Of a stretch of DNA of 42,696 nt, positions 32,665-39,100 are shown one piece after another. Within the stretch, counting starts at the first letter, position 1, and each line of letters begins with the position of its first letter. Below the pieces are notes generated by a model. The model was given only the letters and a program-made list of their open reading frames with translations, ran no database searches and was not told the DNA's origin. The stretch is from a virus, in the IMG/VR virus record IMGVR_UViG_3300032278_000024, positions 1-42,696 of that record; one strand, 5' to 3'. The position numbers and the translations under genes are program-made.

Positions 32665-32705
32665 CAGCTCAGTGCCCACCTTAGGCGGTAGGCAGAAAGG
32701 ACACC

Positions 32706-33224
32706 ATGAGGAAAGTAACAGAAACCGTGGTAAGTGCCTGGGCCAAAGGTAATACCAAAATCTGTGGTAACACACAGACTGATGGTAATACTATTTGGTT
32801 ACATAATAATGCGATTTGTCGCAAGACAGATAACAGGTACAAAGCTGTGATGTTGTCACTAGCTGGTTGGGGAACACCAACCACACGTGAACGTCTGAAT
32901 GGTATTCTGGACTGGCTCAATATTCCTTGTAGGTACTATCAAGAGAACTTTGAGCAGATGCTGTTTATACTTTGCAAAAAGCATCAGCAGAATGCTACTT
33001 ACTATGGGCTAAGTGAGAAAGCTGGCACTATAGAGCACAGGCACAGAGTACCTATAGAAGCGGATGATTGGTTTTTGTTTGTGAAGGATGACGAAGCTAA
33101 CCGTCATGTTTATAGCGAGTGGTTCTCCACAAGTGATGATGGTATAACAACTGCCCTGATAGATGAGCCTTACTACACAAAGAGAGGTGGTAAGACACAG
33201 GTCACTACACAGGGTGTATCCTAA
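32706..33224 (+). CDS. Conserved-looking phage early protein, unknown
   Basis: The 172-residue protein begins MRKVTETVVSAWAKGNTKIC and holds GNTIWLHNNAICRK, AGWGTPTTRERLNGIL and DWFLFVKDDEA. The Trp-Gly-x-Pro-Thr-Thr-Arg-x-Arg-Leu-Asn stretch resembles a small protein family seen in many phages near early genes, whose function is not known to me. The ATG follows AGAAAGGACACC. No membrane segment is seen. Confidence 0.75.
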   Translation: MRKVTETVVSAWAKGNTKICGNTQTDGNTIWLHNNAICRKTDNRYKAVMLSLAGWGTPTTRERLNGILDWLNIPCRYYQENFEQMLFILCKKHQQNATYYGLSEKAGTIEHRHRVPIEADDWFLFVKDDEANRHVYSEWFSTSDDGITTALIDEPYYTKRGGKTQVTTQGVS

Positions 33225-33308
33225 TAAAATTAATTTTGCCTATCGCCAACTTTGGCATACCGATTGCATGACTATTACCAGGTACACAATTTTTACCCTA
33301 CATAGATC

Positions 33309-33572
33309 ATGCTACCTAAAAGAGAGCCCAGTCTGTACTACTGCATCAACCTATACCTCGAGAGACAGCTCCAGTACGCACCTCTCAAAGATCGCATAGC
33401 AGACTTAGCATACCAAATCCATGCCACACACACTGGCAAACTAGACTTGTTTGACAAATACTACAGACCAACACTCGACCCTGAGTTCACAAGGGAAGAA
33501 GCTGTTGAGCTAGTTAAGAACTTTCTAAAGAAGGGATCATGCCGACCCACGCAAGAACTTACCCGTACCTAG
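33309..33572 (+). CDS. Small early protein, unknown
   Basis: The 87-residue protein starts MLPKREPSLYYCINLYLERQ and is mostly helical. A late segment, EFTREEAVELVKNFLKKG, faintly recalls the shared C-terminal motif of other early proteins. It overlaps the next gene by 34 bases. The 84-base gap before it has no clear ribosome-binding site; a weak promoter-like pair (TTGGCA/TATTAC) is visible there but not convincing. Confidence 0.65.
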   Translation: MLPKREPSLYYCINLYLERQLQYAPLKDRIADLAYQIHATHTGKLDLFDKYYRPTLDPEFTREEAVELVKNFLKKGSCRPTQELTRT

Positions 33573-33997
33573 CAGACGCTAGAGAAACTAAGGAACGTCT
33601 ACGTAAGCTAGGCTACGCAGATGGAGTCCACCCATATCAGATAATCAAGACTGACATGGATGGCTTTATGTCACGCTTATGCTGTGAGTTAATCAACATA
33701 GCAAACAAGCGTCATGACCTACCGTATTGGCACCCCAAGATAGAGATCACCCTCAAGGACCGTGAAGGATTGAGGCAAGCCTGTGAAGACTATATACAGG
33801 AATACCTTAATGATGCTATACCTTGGTATCATAGTGATGAAGGTAAAGCTAGAGCAGAGCATCATGCTAAGATGATGAAGCGAGGCTTGGAGAACAGAGA
33901 AAAGCCTACCGTGGAAGAGACAAAGGATATAACAGACGGGCTATCAGATAGTGATAAAGCTAAATTGTTAGAACACTTACTGAAAGGAACCAAATGA
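33539..33997 (+). CDS. Early protein, unknown, ending in LSDSDK motif
   Basis: The 152-residue protein starts MPTHARTYPYLADARETKER and has a central region with MSRLCCELINIANKRHDLPY and ITLKDREGLRQACEDYIQEY. It ends GLSDSDKAKLLEHLLKGTK, one of the best copies of the early-protein C-terminal motif. GAAGGGA precedes the ATG. It overlaps the following gene by 4 bases (ATGATGG). No domain is recognised. Confidence 0.75.
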   Translation: MPTHARTYPYLADARETKERLRKLGYADGVHPYQIIKTDMDGFMSRLCCELINIANKRHDLPYWHPKIEITLKDREGLRQACEDYIQEYLNDAIPWYHSDEGKARAEHHAKMMKRGLENREKPTVEETKDITDGLSDSDKAKLLEHLLKGTK

Positions 33998-34278
33998 TGG
34001 ATCTACACTTAGAGCCTCCGGATGAGCCTGAAGGTCCAGAGGTCAATGATGACACTATAGGTGATCTCATTGAGGCTAAGATGGCTTGGCTCAAGGCAAA
34101 TGATCGGATTGAAATAGAACTTGTAGAGCTGCTTGAGCGGTTCTACAAGGACGTACTGTGTAACTATGAAGAGTTTCACAATGATTATATTGAATTTGTC
34201 GAAACTCCACGCAACAGGGAACAGGACAGAGACATGGCAGAGTGGGCCGATGAGCTAGAAAGGTCAAGATGTACCTAA
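33994..34278 (+). CDS. Small acidic early protein, unknown
   Basis: The 94-residue protein begins MMDLHLEPPDEPEGPEVNDD and is strongly acidic and helical (IEIELVELLERFYKDVL). It overlaps the preceding gene by 4 bases, so translation is probably coupled, and is preceded by AAAGGAACC. No family is recognised. Confidence 0.7.
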   Translation: MMDLHLEPPDEPEGPEVNDDTIGDLIEAKMAWLKANDRIEIELVELLERFYKDVLCNYEEFHNDYIEFVETPRNREQDRDMAEWADELERSRCT

Positions 34279-34433
34279 TGTACGGCACACTCATTGCAAT
34301 CTATTTTATATACAAAAAACTATTGACACCAGATAAGGATATGCTAAAATGGACGCATCAGAGAGAAAGAGGGAACGAGACAGAAACAGGGAAGATCGTA
34401 AAGGTGCGACTTCCCAACTCGAAAGGGCTATAG
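34269..34433 (+). CDS. Possible small membrane peptide
   Basis: This 54-residue frame starts inside the end of the previous gene (MYLMYGTLIAIYFIYKKLL) and then becomes basic (KWTHQRERGNETETGK). It has one short hydrophobic helix and fills the 70-base gap before the next gene, but overlaps that gene by 85 bases in another frame. Support is the fit to the gap and the clean hydrophobic start only. Confidence 0.35.
   Translation: MYLMYGTLIAIYFIYKKLLTPDKDMLKWTHQRERGNETETGKIVKVRLPNSKGL
34323..34350 (+). promoter_or_regulatory. Near-consensus sigma70 promoter overlapping a start codon
   Basis: TTGACA (34323-34328) and TAAAAT (34345-34350) are separated by 16 bases, with TGC directly before the -10 box. 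Transcription would begin near 34357, just past the ATG at 34349, so the product would be translated from a later start or the promoter would serve the gene at 35020 and the replication genes beyond. Confidence 0.5.
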
Positions 34434-35011
34434 ACAACGTGAGTACTAGCGTATACCACATAAGAGTCTCCCACTCAACAGTGGTCGGAGCATACGATGC
34501 AATAGAGGCTTTTGGTTCCAGTACCACAGGTAAAAGCCCAGCTAGTGTGCTCACTACCGTTCTCACTGAAGCTATTGCTACTCTCCGTAGGGACGGTCAT
34601 GTACCTGAGCGTACCACTGCGGAGGTAGCAGAGCGGATGACAGGAATGCGAGGCAACTTAGGCATGGACGTTACACTACCTTCCATGACTCTCCAGCCTG
34701 CCACAGAAACACCTCCCCAAGACATATCACAAGCCATAGAAGAAGCACTCGCTAAGGTGCCACAAGCACCACAGCAAACAACGTCTTCTAGTCTAGCCAC
34801 AGCAGTATCCATAGATACACAAGATATAGAGGCCAGCTCTGATGAAGAGCAGATCCTCTCCCGTCTTGATGATCCCTTAGTACAAGAGGTCATTAAGCTA
34901 GGAACAGCAGAAGCCAAGTCTGCTCTCCTAGATGCGTACACCCAGCTTCGTAAGGAGCAGTGGGGTACTTCCGTTGCTCGTGCTTTGTACGAGTTTAATC
35001 TCAGCCAATAG
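34349..35011 (+). CDS. Early protein with charged N-terminus, unknown
   Basis: The 220-residue protein begins MDASERKRERDRNREDRKGA, a highly charged stretch, and has a Ser/Thr/Pro/Gln-rich middle (LPSMTLQPATETPPQDIS) and a helical C-terminal part (KLGTAEAKSALLDAYTQLRK). The ATG has AAGGAT nine bases upstream but lies within the -10 region of a near-consensus promoter. No family is recognised. Confidence 0.7.
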   Translation: MDASERKRERDRNREDRKGATSQLERAIDNVSTSVYHIRVSHSTVVGAYDAIEAFGSSTTGKSPASVLTTVLTEAIATLRRDGHVPERTTAEVAERMTGMRGNLGMDVTLPSMTLQPATETPPQDISQAIEEALAKVPQAPQQTTSSSLATAVSIDTQDIEASSDEEQILSRLDDPLVQEVIKLGTAEAKSALLDAYTQLRKEQWGTSVARALYEFNLSQ

Positions 35012-35019
35012 GAGTATAT

Positions 35020-35370
35020 ATGGCTAATGAAAACATGACGTTCTCTGCTATTCCAGCAGGGGACACTGAACCTGTGTCAGTAGAGTGCGGGTTCGATTTT
35101 GGTGATGACATTCAGCAAGCTGCTGAACTACACGGTGAAGATAATGTGATGTACTTCTTCAAGCGTGGAGCTAAGTCATACCTCGGTATGCGTGGTAGAG
35201 CGCAGATTGTAGGTGGTAAGTCCGCTGACGAAGTGCGTGAGGCAGTAGGTAATGCTGATCTGTCCAAGCGTGGCCGTGAGAAGATGTCACCACTAGAGAA
35301 GCTCTTGAAGCAAGCAGACAAACTCCCTCCGGATGACAGAGCTGCTCTTATCAAGTCTCTCAAGGGCTAA
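35020..35370 (+). CDS. Early protein, unknown, ending in LPPDDR motif
   Basis: The 116-residue protein starts MANENMTFSAIPAGDTEPVS and has a compact alpha/beta-looking core (DNVMYFFKRGAKSYLGMRG). It ends with ADKLPPDDRAALIKSLKG, a copy of the shared early C-terminal motif. AGGAGTATAT precedes the ATG. It could be a small DNA- or RNA-binding protein judging from the basic core, but this is a guess. Confidence 0.72.
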   Translation: MANENMTFSAIPAGDTEPVSVECGFDFGDDIQQAAELHGEDNVMYFFKRGAKSYLGMRGRAQIVGGKSADEVREAVGNADLSKRGREKMSPLEKLLKQADKLPPDDRAALIKSLKG

Positions 35371-35378
35371 CATACCAC

Positions 35379-35401
35379 GAGGCGGCCCTGTGTGTCGCCT
35401 C
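35379..35401 (+). promoter_or_regulatory. Intergenic hairpin before the nuclease gene
   Basis: GAGGCG (35379-35384) and CGCCTC (35396-35401) form a 6-bp G/C-rich stem with an 11-base loop, between the stop at 35370 and the ATG at 35419. No T run follows, so it is not a classical terminator. It resembles the other hairpin leaders of the early arm. Confidence 0.5.
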
Positions 35402-35418
35402 ACTTCCCATACAAAGCT

Positions 35419-36453
35419 ATGTTATTACGCAATGAAACAGAGTTAGTGCTGGATAACAGTACTATCAGTTCGTTTCGTGATTGCCGTAGAAGGGCTTTGT
35501 ATCGTTACGTCAAAGACTGGGCTACAGACGGGCCTGAGCCAGCAAGCCTTACATTCGGTAGAGGGTGGCATAGTGCTCTTGATGCGTTGTATAAGTTATA
35601 CTATACGACCAGACAAGAGACTGCTACCATGTCTAAAGTCGAATGGAATAAGGTTCGTGCTAGTGATGGCTTTCTGGAAGTCTTGATTGACGTAGCGTAT
35701 AAGGCATTTCTAAAGGACTGGACTGAAGCAGGTTATCCTGCTGAACCAACCTTTGAGGATCTTGAAAGTGATCCCAAGCGCACTCCGATACGTGCTAAGA
35801 ATATGCTTATACAGTACTATATGGATATGTCTACAATCTTGGATAGCTGGGAGCTAGTCGAGAGTGAGGCACCATTCATAGTACCGTTGGACGACAAGTC
35901 TACGAAGTACTGGTACGGTGGTAGGATGGACAAGATAATCGCAAGCGATGAGGGGTTATGGCTAGTAGAGCATAAAACTTCCTCCTTGTACTCCAAGACC
36001 GCTGGTTTCCAGTCTGCTTTTGTAGACTCGTTTTCACCTAACTCTCAGATAGAAGGGTATATGTTTGCCCTACATTGGTTACAGAGTCAAGGTGAGATTA
36101 AAGACCCACGGCCCATAGTAGGTGTCTATGTTGATGCTGCTCTGGTCCACAAGACTCAGTTCTACTTCAAACGTATCCCAATCTATTATGATGAACGGCT
36201 AGTACAGCAGTGGCATCATGAGGTTACTAAGTACGTTGCTGAGTTTGACAAAGCTATGGAGACTAACCACTGGCTACGCAACACAGACTCATGCCAAGGT
36301 AAGTACGGTAAGTGTGCTTATGTGGATCTGTGTCGTATGTATCCTGATCATGAAGAGTTGTTGAACGAGAATGGGATACTCGATGGTAACGCACCTCCAG
36401 GCTTTGTCGAGCGGGCATGGACACCTTACGTTGAGGTGCCTGATGCCAGTTGA
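35419..36453 (+). CDS. PD-(D/E)XK exonuclease, Cas4/RecB-like, with predicted iron-sulfur cluster
   Basis: The 344-residue protein has an N-terminal Cys in SSFRDCRRRALYRY, GRGWHSALDALYKLYY, then the nuclease core GGRMDKIIASDEGLWLVEHK (Asp, then Glu-x-Lys) and QIEGYMFALHWL (motif with the conserved Gln and Tyr). The C-terminal CQGKYGKCAYVDLC adds three Cys, so four Cys can hold a 4Fe-4S cluster as in Cas4 and AddB. It probably makes single-stranded DNA for the recombinase encoded next. The ATG at 35419 is preferred; a GTG at 35392 lies in a hairpin loop. It overlaps the next gene by 11 bases. Confidence 0.87.
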   Translation: MLLRNETELVLDNSTISSFRDCRRRALYRYVKDWATDGPEPASLTFGRGWHSALDALYKLYYTTRQETATMSKVEWNKVRASDGFLEVLIDVAYKAFLKDWTEAGYPAEPTFEDLESDPKRTPIRAKNMLIQYYMDMSTILDSWELVESEAPFIVPLDDKSTKYWYGGRMDKIIASDEGLWLVEHKTSSLYSKTAGFQSAFVDSFSPNSQIEGYMFALHWLQSQGEIKDPRPIVGVYVDAALVHKTQFYFKRIPIYYDERLVQQWHHEVTKYVAEFDKAMETNHWLRNTDSCQGKYGKCAYVDLCRMYPDHEELLNENGILDGNAPPGFVERAWTPYVEVPDAS

Positions 36454-37261
36454 ACTGAATAGTGCAGGGGCATACAAACGTGAGCATCCCAGCTTTCTTA
36501 TGATAGGACCAGCAGGTAGTGGCAAGACTATGCAACTACGCACGATCCCTGGTAAGAAGCTGGTGTTTGCGTTTGAGCAGAACAGCATCAACTCACTAGC
36601 TGGAGATCCTAGCATTAGCTATAAGCTCTACCTACCTGATGATGTTGAGATAGCTACACGCTCGCTGTCTACAAAAGCTAACCAGAGTGGCAGAGTAGCT
36701 CCAGAAGAAGGCACTGCACCTACTGCATACGAGAACTTCCGCCAGGACTTCAATGAAATCATTAAGTCCGAACAGATTCTCGGCTTTGACGTAGTAGCCA
36801 TAGACAGCCTAACCTCTATGAGCAAGGCCATTATGGATAGGATTCTCTACATCAACAACCGTATGGGTTGCCAGCCTCAGCAAGATGACTGGTCTGCCCA
36901 GATAGTAAATGTAGAGAACGTGGTACGGAAGCTGGCTGCGTTACCTATCATCCTGTATTGTACTGCTCATGATGAGCTAAAGCGGGATGAACTTAGTGGC
37001 AGGCAGATCATGGACTTAGTACTCACAGGTCAGCTGAAGACTCGTGTACCGATGCTCTTTAGTGACATATATAAGTGTATGTCCAAGAGTACTGAGGAAG
37101 AGGACAGGTTTATCTTGATGACTCGTCCGGATGAGCAGAACCTACGTATACGCAGATCATTTGAGGATGTCTCGTACTACGTGGATGCTACCATCAAGGA
37201 CGGGGGTGAACCTACCAAGTACGGGCTAGGCTCTGTCCTAGCTAAACTCAAACTTCCATAA
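36443..37261 (+). CDS. Sak4-like RecA-fold ATPase (phage recombination)
   Basis: The ATG at 36443 (MPVELNSAGAYKREHP) follows GAGG by eight bases; the longer frame from 36371 lies inside the nuclease gene. The 272-residue protein has Walker A GPAGSGKT (about residues 22-29), an Asp-rich Walker B in FDVVAIDSLTSM, and a later ILYCTAHDELK. This is the AAA_24/Sak4 pattern of phage single-strand annealing or recombination ATPases. With the nuclease upstream and an SSB-like protein downstream, it forms a recombination module. Confidence 0.85.
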   Translation: MPVELNSAGAYKREHPSFLMIGPAGSGKTMQLRTIPGKKLVFAFEQNSINSLAGDPSISYKLYLPDDVEIATRSLSTKANQSGRVAPEEGTAPTAYENFRQDFNEIIKSEQILGFDVVAIDSLTSMSKAIMDRILYINNRMGCQPQQDDWSAQIVNVENVVRKLAALPIILYCTAHDELKRDELSGRQIMDLVLTGQLKTRVPMLFSDIYKCMSKSTEEEDRFILMTRPDEQNLRIRRSFEDVSYYVDATIKDGGEPTKYGLGSVLAKLKLP

Positions 37262-37272
37262 AGGAGATCTAT

Positions 37273-37755
37273 ATGGAATCTGTAGACCTTAGTACAATCC
37301 TGCTTGCCGACATAGGTGAAGTAGCAGAACGTGCAGCAGCACCTGCTGGATTCTATGACGTCAAGGTTATCAAAGCAGACATTAAGGCATCCAAGAAGGG
37401 TGCTCCAATGATTGCTGTGTCCTACCAAATCATCGGTAGTAGCAATGAATTCAGTCTGGTAAACGACTGGATTATGTTTCCTACTTCGGATATGGAACCT
37501 GAGATGGCAAAGCGCAGACTGCTTGATCTCAAGCGATGGTGCATTACCTTCAGTGTTCCTGCTGATAGTACCAACGTTGCTGTCCACATGGCAATAGGTA
37601 AGGAAGCTAGTTGCTCTATTGTAGTAGAGCAGGATGAAAACGGTATCAACCGCAACAGAATACGCTACCCGCAATTTTCAGCGGATGCAGAACTTGTTGC
37701 ACCCTCTGATGCTGATCCTGATCCTTTCGCTGACATGGAGAAAAAGAAGAAGTAG
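37273..37755 (+). CDS. SSB-like protein, DUF669 type
   Basis: The 160-residue protein has an OB-like core: GFYDVKVIKADIKASKKGA then PMIAVSYQIIG, WIMFPTSDMEPEMAKRRL and KEASCSIVVEQDENG. The segment fits phage DUF669 proteins, which lie next to Sak4-type ATPases and are thought to bind single-stranded DNA. The C-terminus is acidic then basic (DADPDPFADMEKKKK), unlike the plain acidic tail of bacterial SSB. AAAGGAGA precedes the ATG. A highly structured non-coding segment follows. Confidence 0.78.
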   Translation: MESVDLSTILLADIGEVAERAAAPAGFYDVKVIKADIKASKKGAPMIAVSYQIIGSSNEFSLVNDWIMFPTSDMEPEMAKRRLLDLKRWCITFSVPADSTNVAVHMAIGKEASCSIVVEQDENGINRNRIRYPQFSADAELVAPSDADPDPFADMEKKKK

Positions 37756-37892
37756 TTGGGTGTGAGATACTTCTTCAGCGCCCAGTAGGAGGTGGCGCAA
37801 TTAATAACCTCCTACCGGGAGTAGATGCGCCCTCCTGCCAAGCCTGAGCTTCTCTAGAGCTTGGCGAACTGTCAGCGGTCTACTCCCACCAA
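37756..37892 (+). ncRNA. Highly structured intergenic RNA with possible pseudoknot
   Basis: Three stems are visible: GTAGGAGGT/ACCTCCTAC (37785-37793 with 37807-37815), GGGAGTAGA/TCTACTCCC (37817-37825 with 37879-37887), and GCCAAGC/GCTTGGC (37837-37843 with 37859-37865), the last nested inside the second. The first hairpin's loop holds GGCGCA (37794-37799), which can pair with TGCGCC (37826-37831) as a pseudoknot, or with GCGCC (37778-37782) upstream as a rival. Outer TTGGGTG/CACCAA arms could close the whole. It contains no usable ATG, and the next gene begins at 37918. Regulatory RNA or processing signal; class unknown. Confidence 0.6.
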
Positions 37893-37917
37893 CCACACAC
37901 TAACTAACGAGGATACA

Positions 37918-38094
37918 ATGACAAAGAAGTCACTTGATGTTGATCTTGATGCGTTACCTCTGGTAACCGAAACTTCTAAACCCACGCTAGAACAACAGCA
38001 AACCAAGCACCTCAGAGAAATCTCTTACGAACTACACCTCATCAGTGGTACGCTAGACAGACTTGTGTCTGCTGTGCGCGACCTAGAAAGATAA
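37918..38094 (+). CDS. 58-residue helical protein, unknown
   Basis: The ATG at 37918 (MTKKSLDVDLDALPLVTE) has GAGG six bases upstream; the longer frame from 37861 lies in the structured RNA and is rejected. The product has a polar N-terminal half and a C-terminal amphipathic helix (REISYELHLISGTLDRLVSA). It is the first gene after the RNA element, which may control it. No family is recognised. Confidence 0.65.
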   Translation: MTKKSLDVDLDALPLVTETSKPTLEQQQTKHLREISYELHLISGTLDRLVSAVRDLER

Positions 38095-38096
38095 GT

Positions 38097-38306
38097 ATGA
38101 ACAGAGTAACACTAGAAGTAGTGCCTCCTCCCGAAGAGCAAGAGGACACAGACGAAGAGTGGGGTGACCTACCTCCACCTGAGGAAGATGAAGAGTACGA
38201 TGATGAGCCTCCAGGCTCCTTTGACCTTTCGGATGATGAAGAAGCATTAGCAAGTGCTGGACATGGTATGGATGAGTCCTACGGTGATGGAGCTGAACGC
38301 TTATGA
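38097..38306 (+). CDS. Hyperacidic protein, possible DNA mimic
   Basis: By my count 26 of 69 residues are Asp or Glu and only two are Arg, with no Lys. Two PPPEE-type units occur (VVPPPEEQEDTDEEW and LPPPEEDEEYDDEPPG). Such charge density is seen in phage DNA-mimic proteins that block restriction or nucleoid proteins, and also in SSB-like tails. No family match is evident. Its stop overlaps the next ATG (ATGA). Confidence 0.7.
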   Translation: MNRVTLEVVPPPEEQEDTDEEWGDLPPPEEDEEYDDEPPGSFDLSDDEEALASAGHGMDESYGDGAERL

Positions 38307-38566
38307 GCCCAGAAGCACTGATACTAGGCAAGGATATTAAGAAGATGGACTCCTATGAACTACAGCACTACTTTATGATGGTAATTAAACTGTGGATTAG
38401 AAAAGATATACCTAAGTTAATGGATAACCTACTTGATCGTGACGAGCTACTAACGGAAGAGATTCGTCGTATGATAGCTCGTATAACTATGTCTGGTAGT
38501 ATACTGGAAGAGATAATTGGAGAACTGTCCACTCGTGATGATGAACCCTCTGAATTAGTAAACTAA
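38303..38566 (+). CDS. Small helical protein, unknown
   Basis: The 87-residue protein starts MSPEALILGKDIKKMDSYEL and appears fully helical (HYFMMVIKLWIRKDIPKLMD, RRMIARITMSGSILEEIIGE). It overlaps the hyperacidic gene by 4 bases, so the two are probably made together. No domain is recognised; a partner or carrier for the acidic protein is conceivable but unproven. Confidence 0.68.
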   Translation: MSPEALILGKDIKKMDSYELQHYFMMVIKLWIRKDIPKLMDNLLDRDELLTEEIRRMIARITMSGSILEEIIGELSTRDDEPSELVN

Positions 38567-38567
38567 C

Positions 38568-38849
38568 ATGGATAAGAAAAAGTCAGTTAAGTGCTCAGTG
38601 CAGTACACTGAAGACACAAATGATAATGGGATAGAGCAACCTAAGGTAGTGGTACAATGCTCCAATTGTGGGCATAGTGAAGAAAGCTGGGGACATGGGC
38701 CTCGTAGTGTATCTAGATCCTGCTGGATGCTGTCCCAAAACTGCCCCCAAGGTCGCACTGATCACTTCTACAAAATACCAGAAGAAGACGATAGTGCTGC
38801 TCTAGCTAGCTACCATGGTGATGGACTCAGTGACGAGCTACCATTCTGA
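38568..38849 (+). CDS. Zinc-ribbon protein with SSB-like C-terminal tip
   Basis: The 93-residue protein holds VQCSNCGHSEESWGHG, SRSCWMLSQNCPQG and a short acidic tail ending DGLSDELPF. CxxC plus two later Cys gives a four-Cys zinc site. The last residues resemble the DDDIPF-type tip of bacterial SSB, which docks repair and replication enzymes. It lies directly upstream of the polymerase gene block. It likely works at the replication fork; the partner is unknown. Its stop overlaps the next ATG (TGATG). Confidence 0.75.
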   Translation: MDKKKSVKCSVQYTEDTNDNGIEQPKVVVQCSNCGHSEESWGHGPRSVSRSCWMLSQNCPQGRTDHFYKIPEEDDSAALASYHGDGLSDELPF

Positions 38850-39100
38850 TGCGTCTAACACACCTCAGTAAACACCTGCTTGAGCTTAGTGACTCTGAGT
38901 TGCAAGCTATGCTCAGCACCAATGATCAGGACAAGGCGGAGTACGTCAATGTCTACGAGCGCAAGGAACGCAAGCGTACCAAGCGTACTGTAAGCAAGAC
39001 TAGACTCAACGACTACTCCTCCATCCTAAAAGCTATGGAGTCTATGTCCGATGAGGACAAAACCAAGTTCCTAACACACTTACGAGAGAATATATCATGA
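38849..39100 (+). CDS. Small basic-centre protein, unknown, ending in MSDEDK motif
   Basis: The 83-residue protein has LLELSDSELQAMLS near its start, a basic centre (ERKERKRTKRTVSKTRL) and ends MESMSDEDKTKFLTHLRENIS-like, the fifth copy of the shared early-protein C-terminal motif. Its stop overlaps the polymerase ATG (ATGA). The basic centre suggests nucleic-acid contact. It may be a polymerase accessory protein, judged by position only. Confidence 0.7.
   Translation: MRLTHLSKHLLELSDSELQAMLSTNDQDKAEYVNVYERKERKRTKRTVSKTRLNDYSSILKAMESMSDEDKTKFLTHLRENIS

Noticed and set aside
33225-33308. Promoter-like TTGGCA/TATTAC pair in the 84-base gap
   Set aside because: Spacer of 15 bases and a poor -10 box; not above chance.
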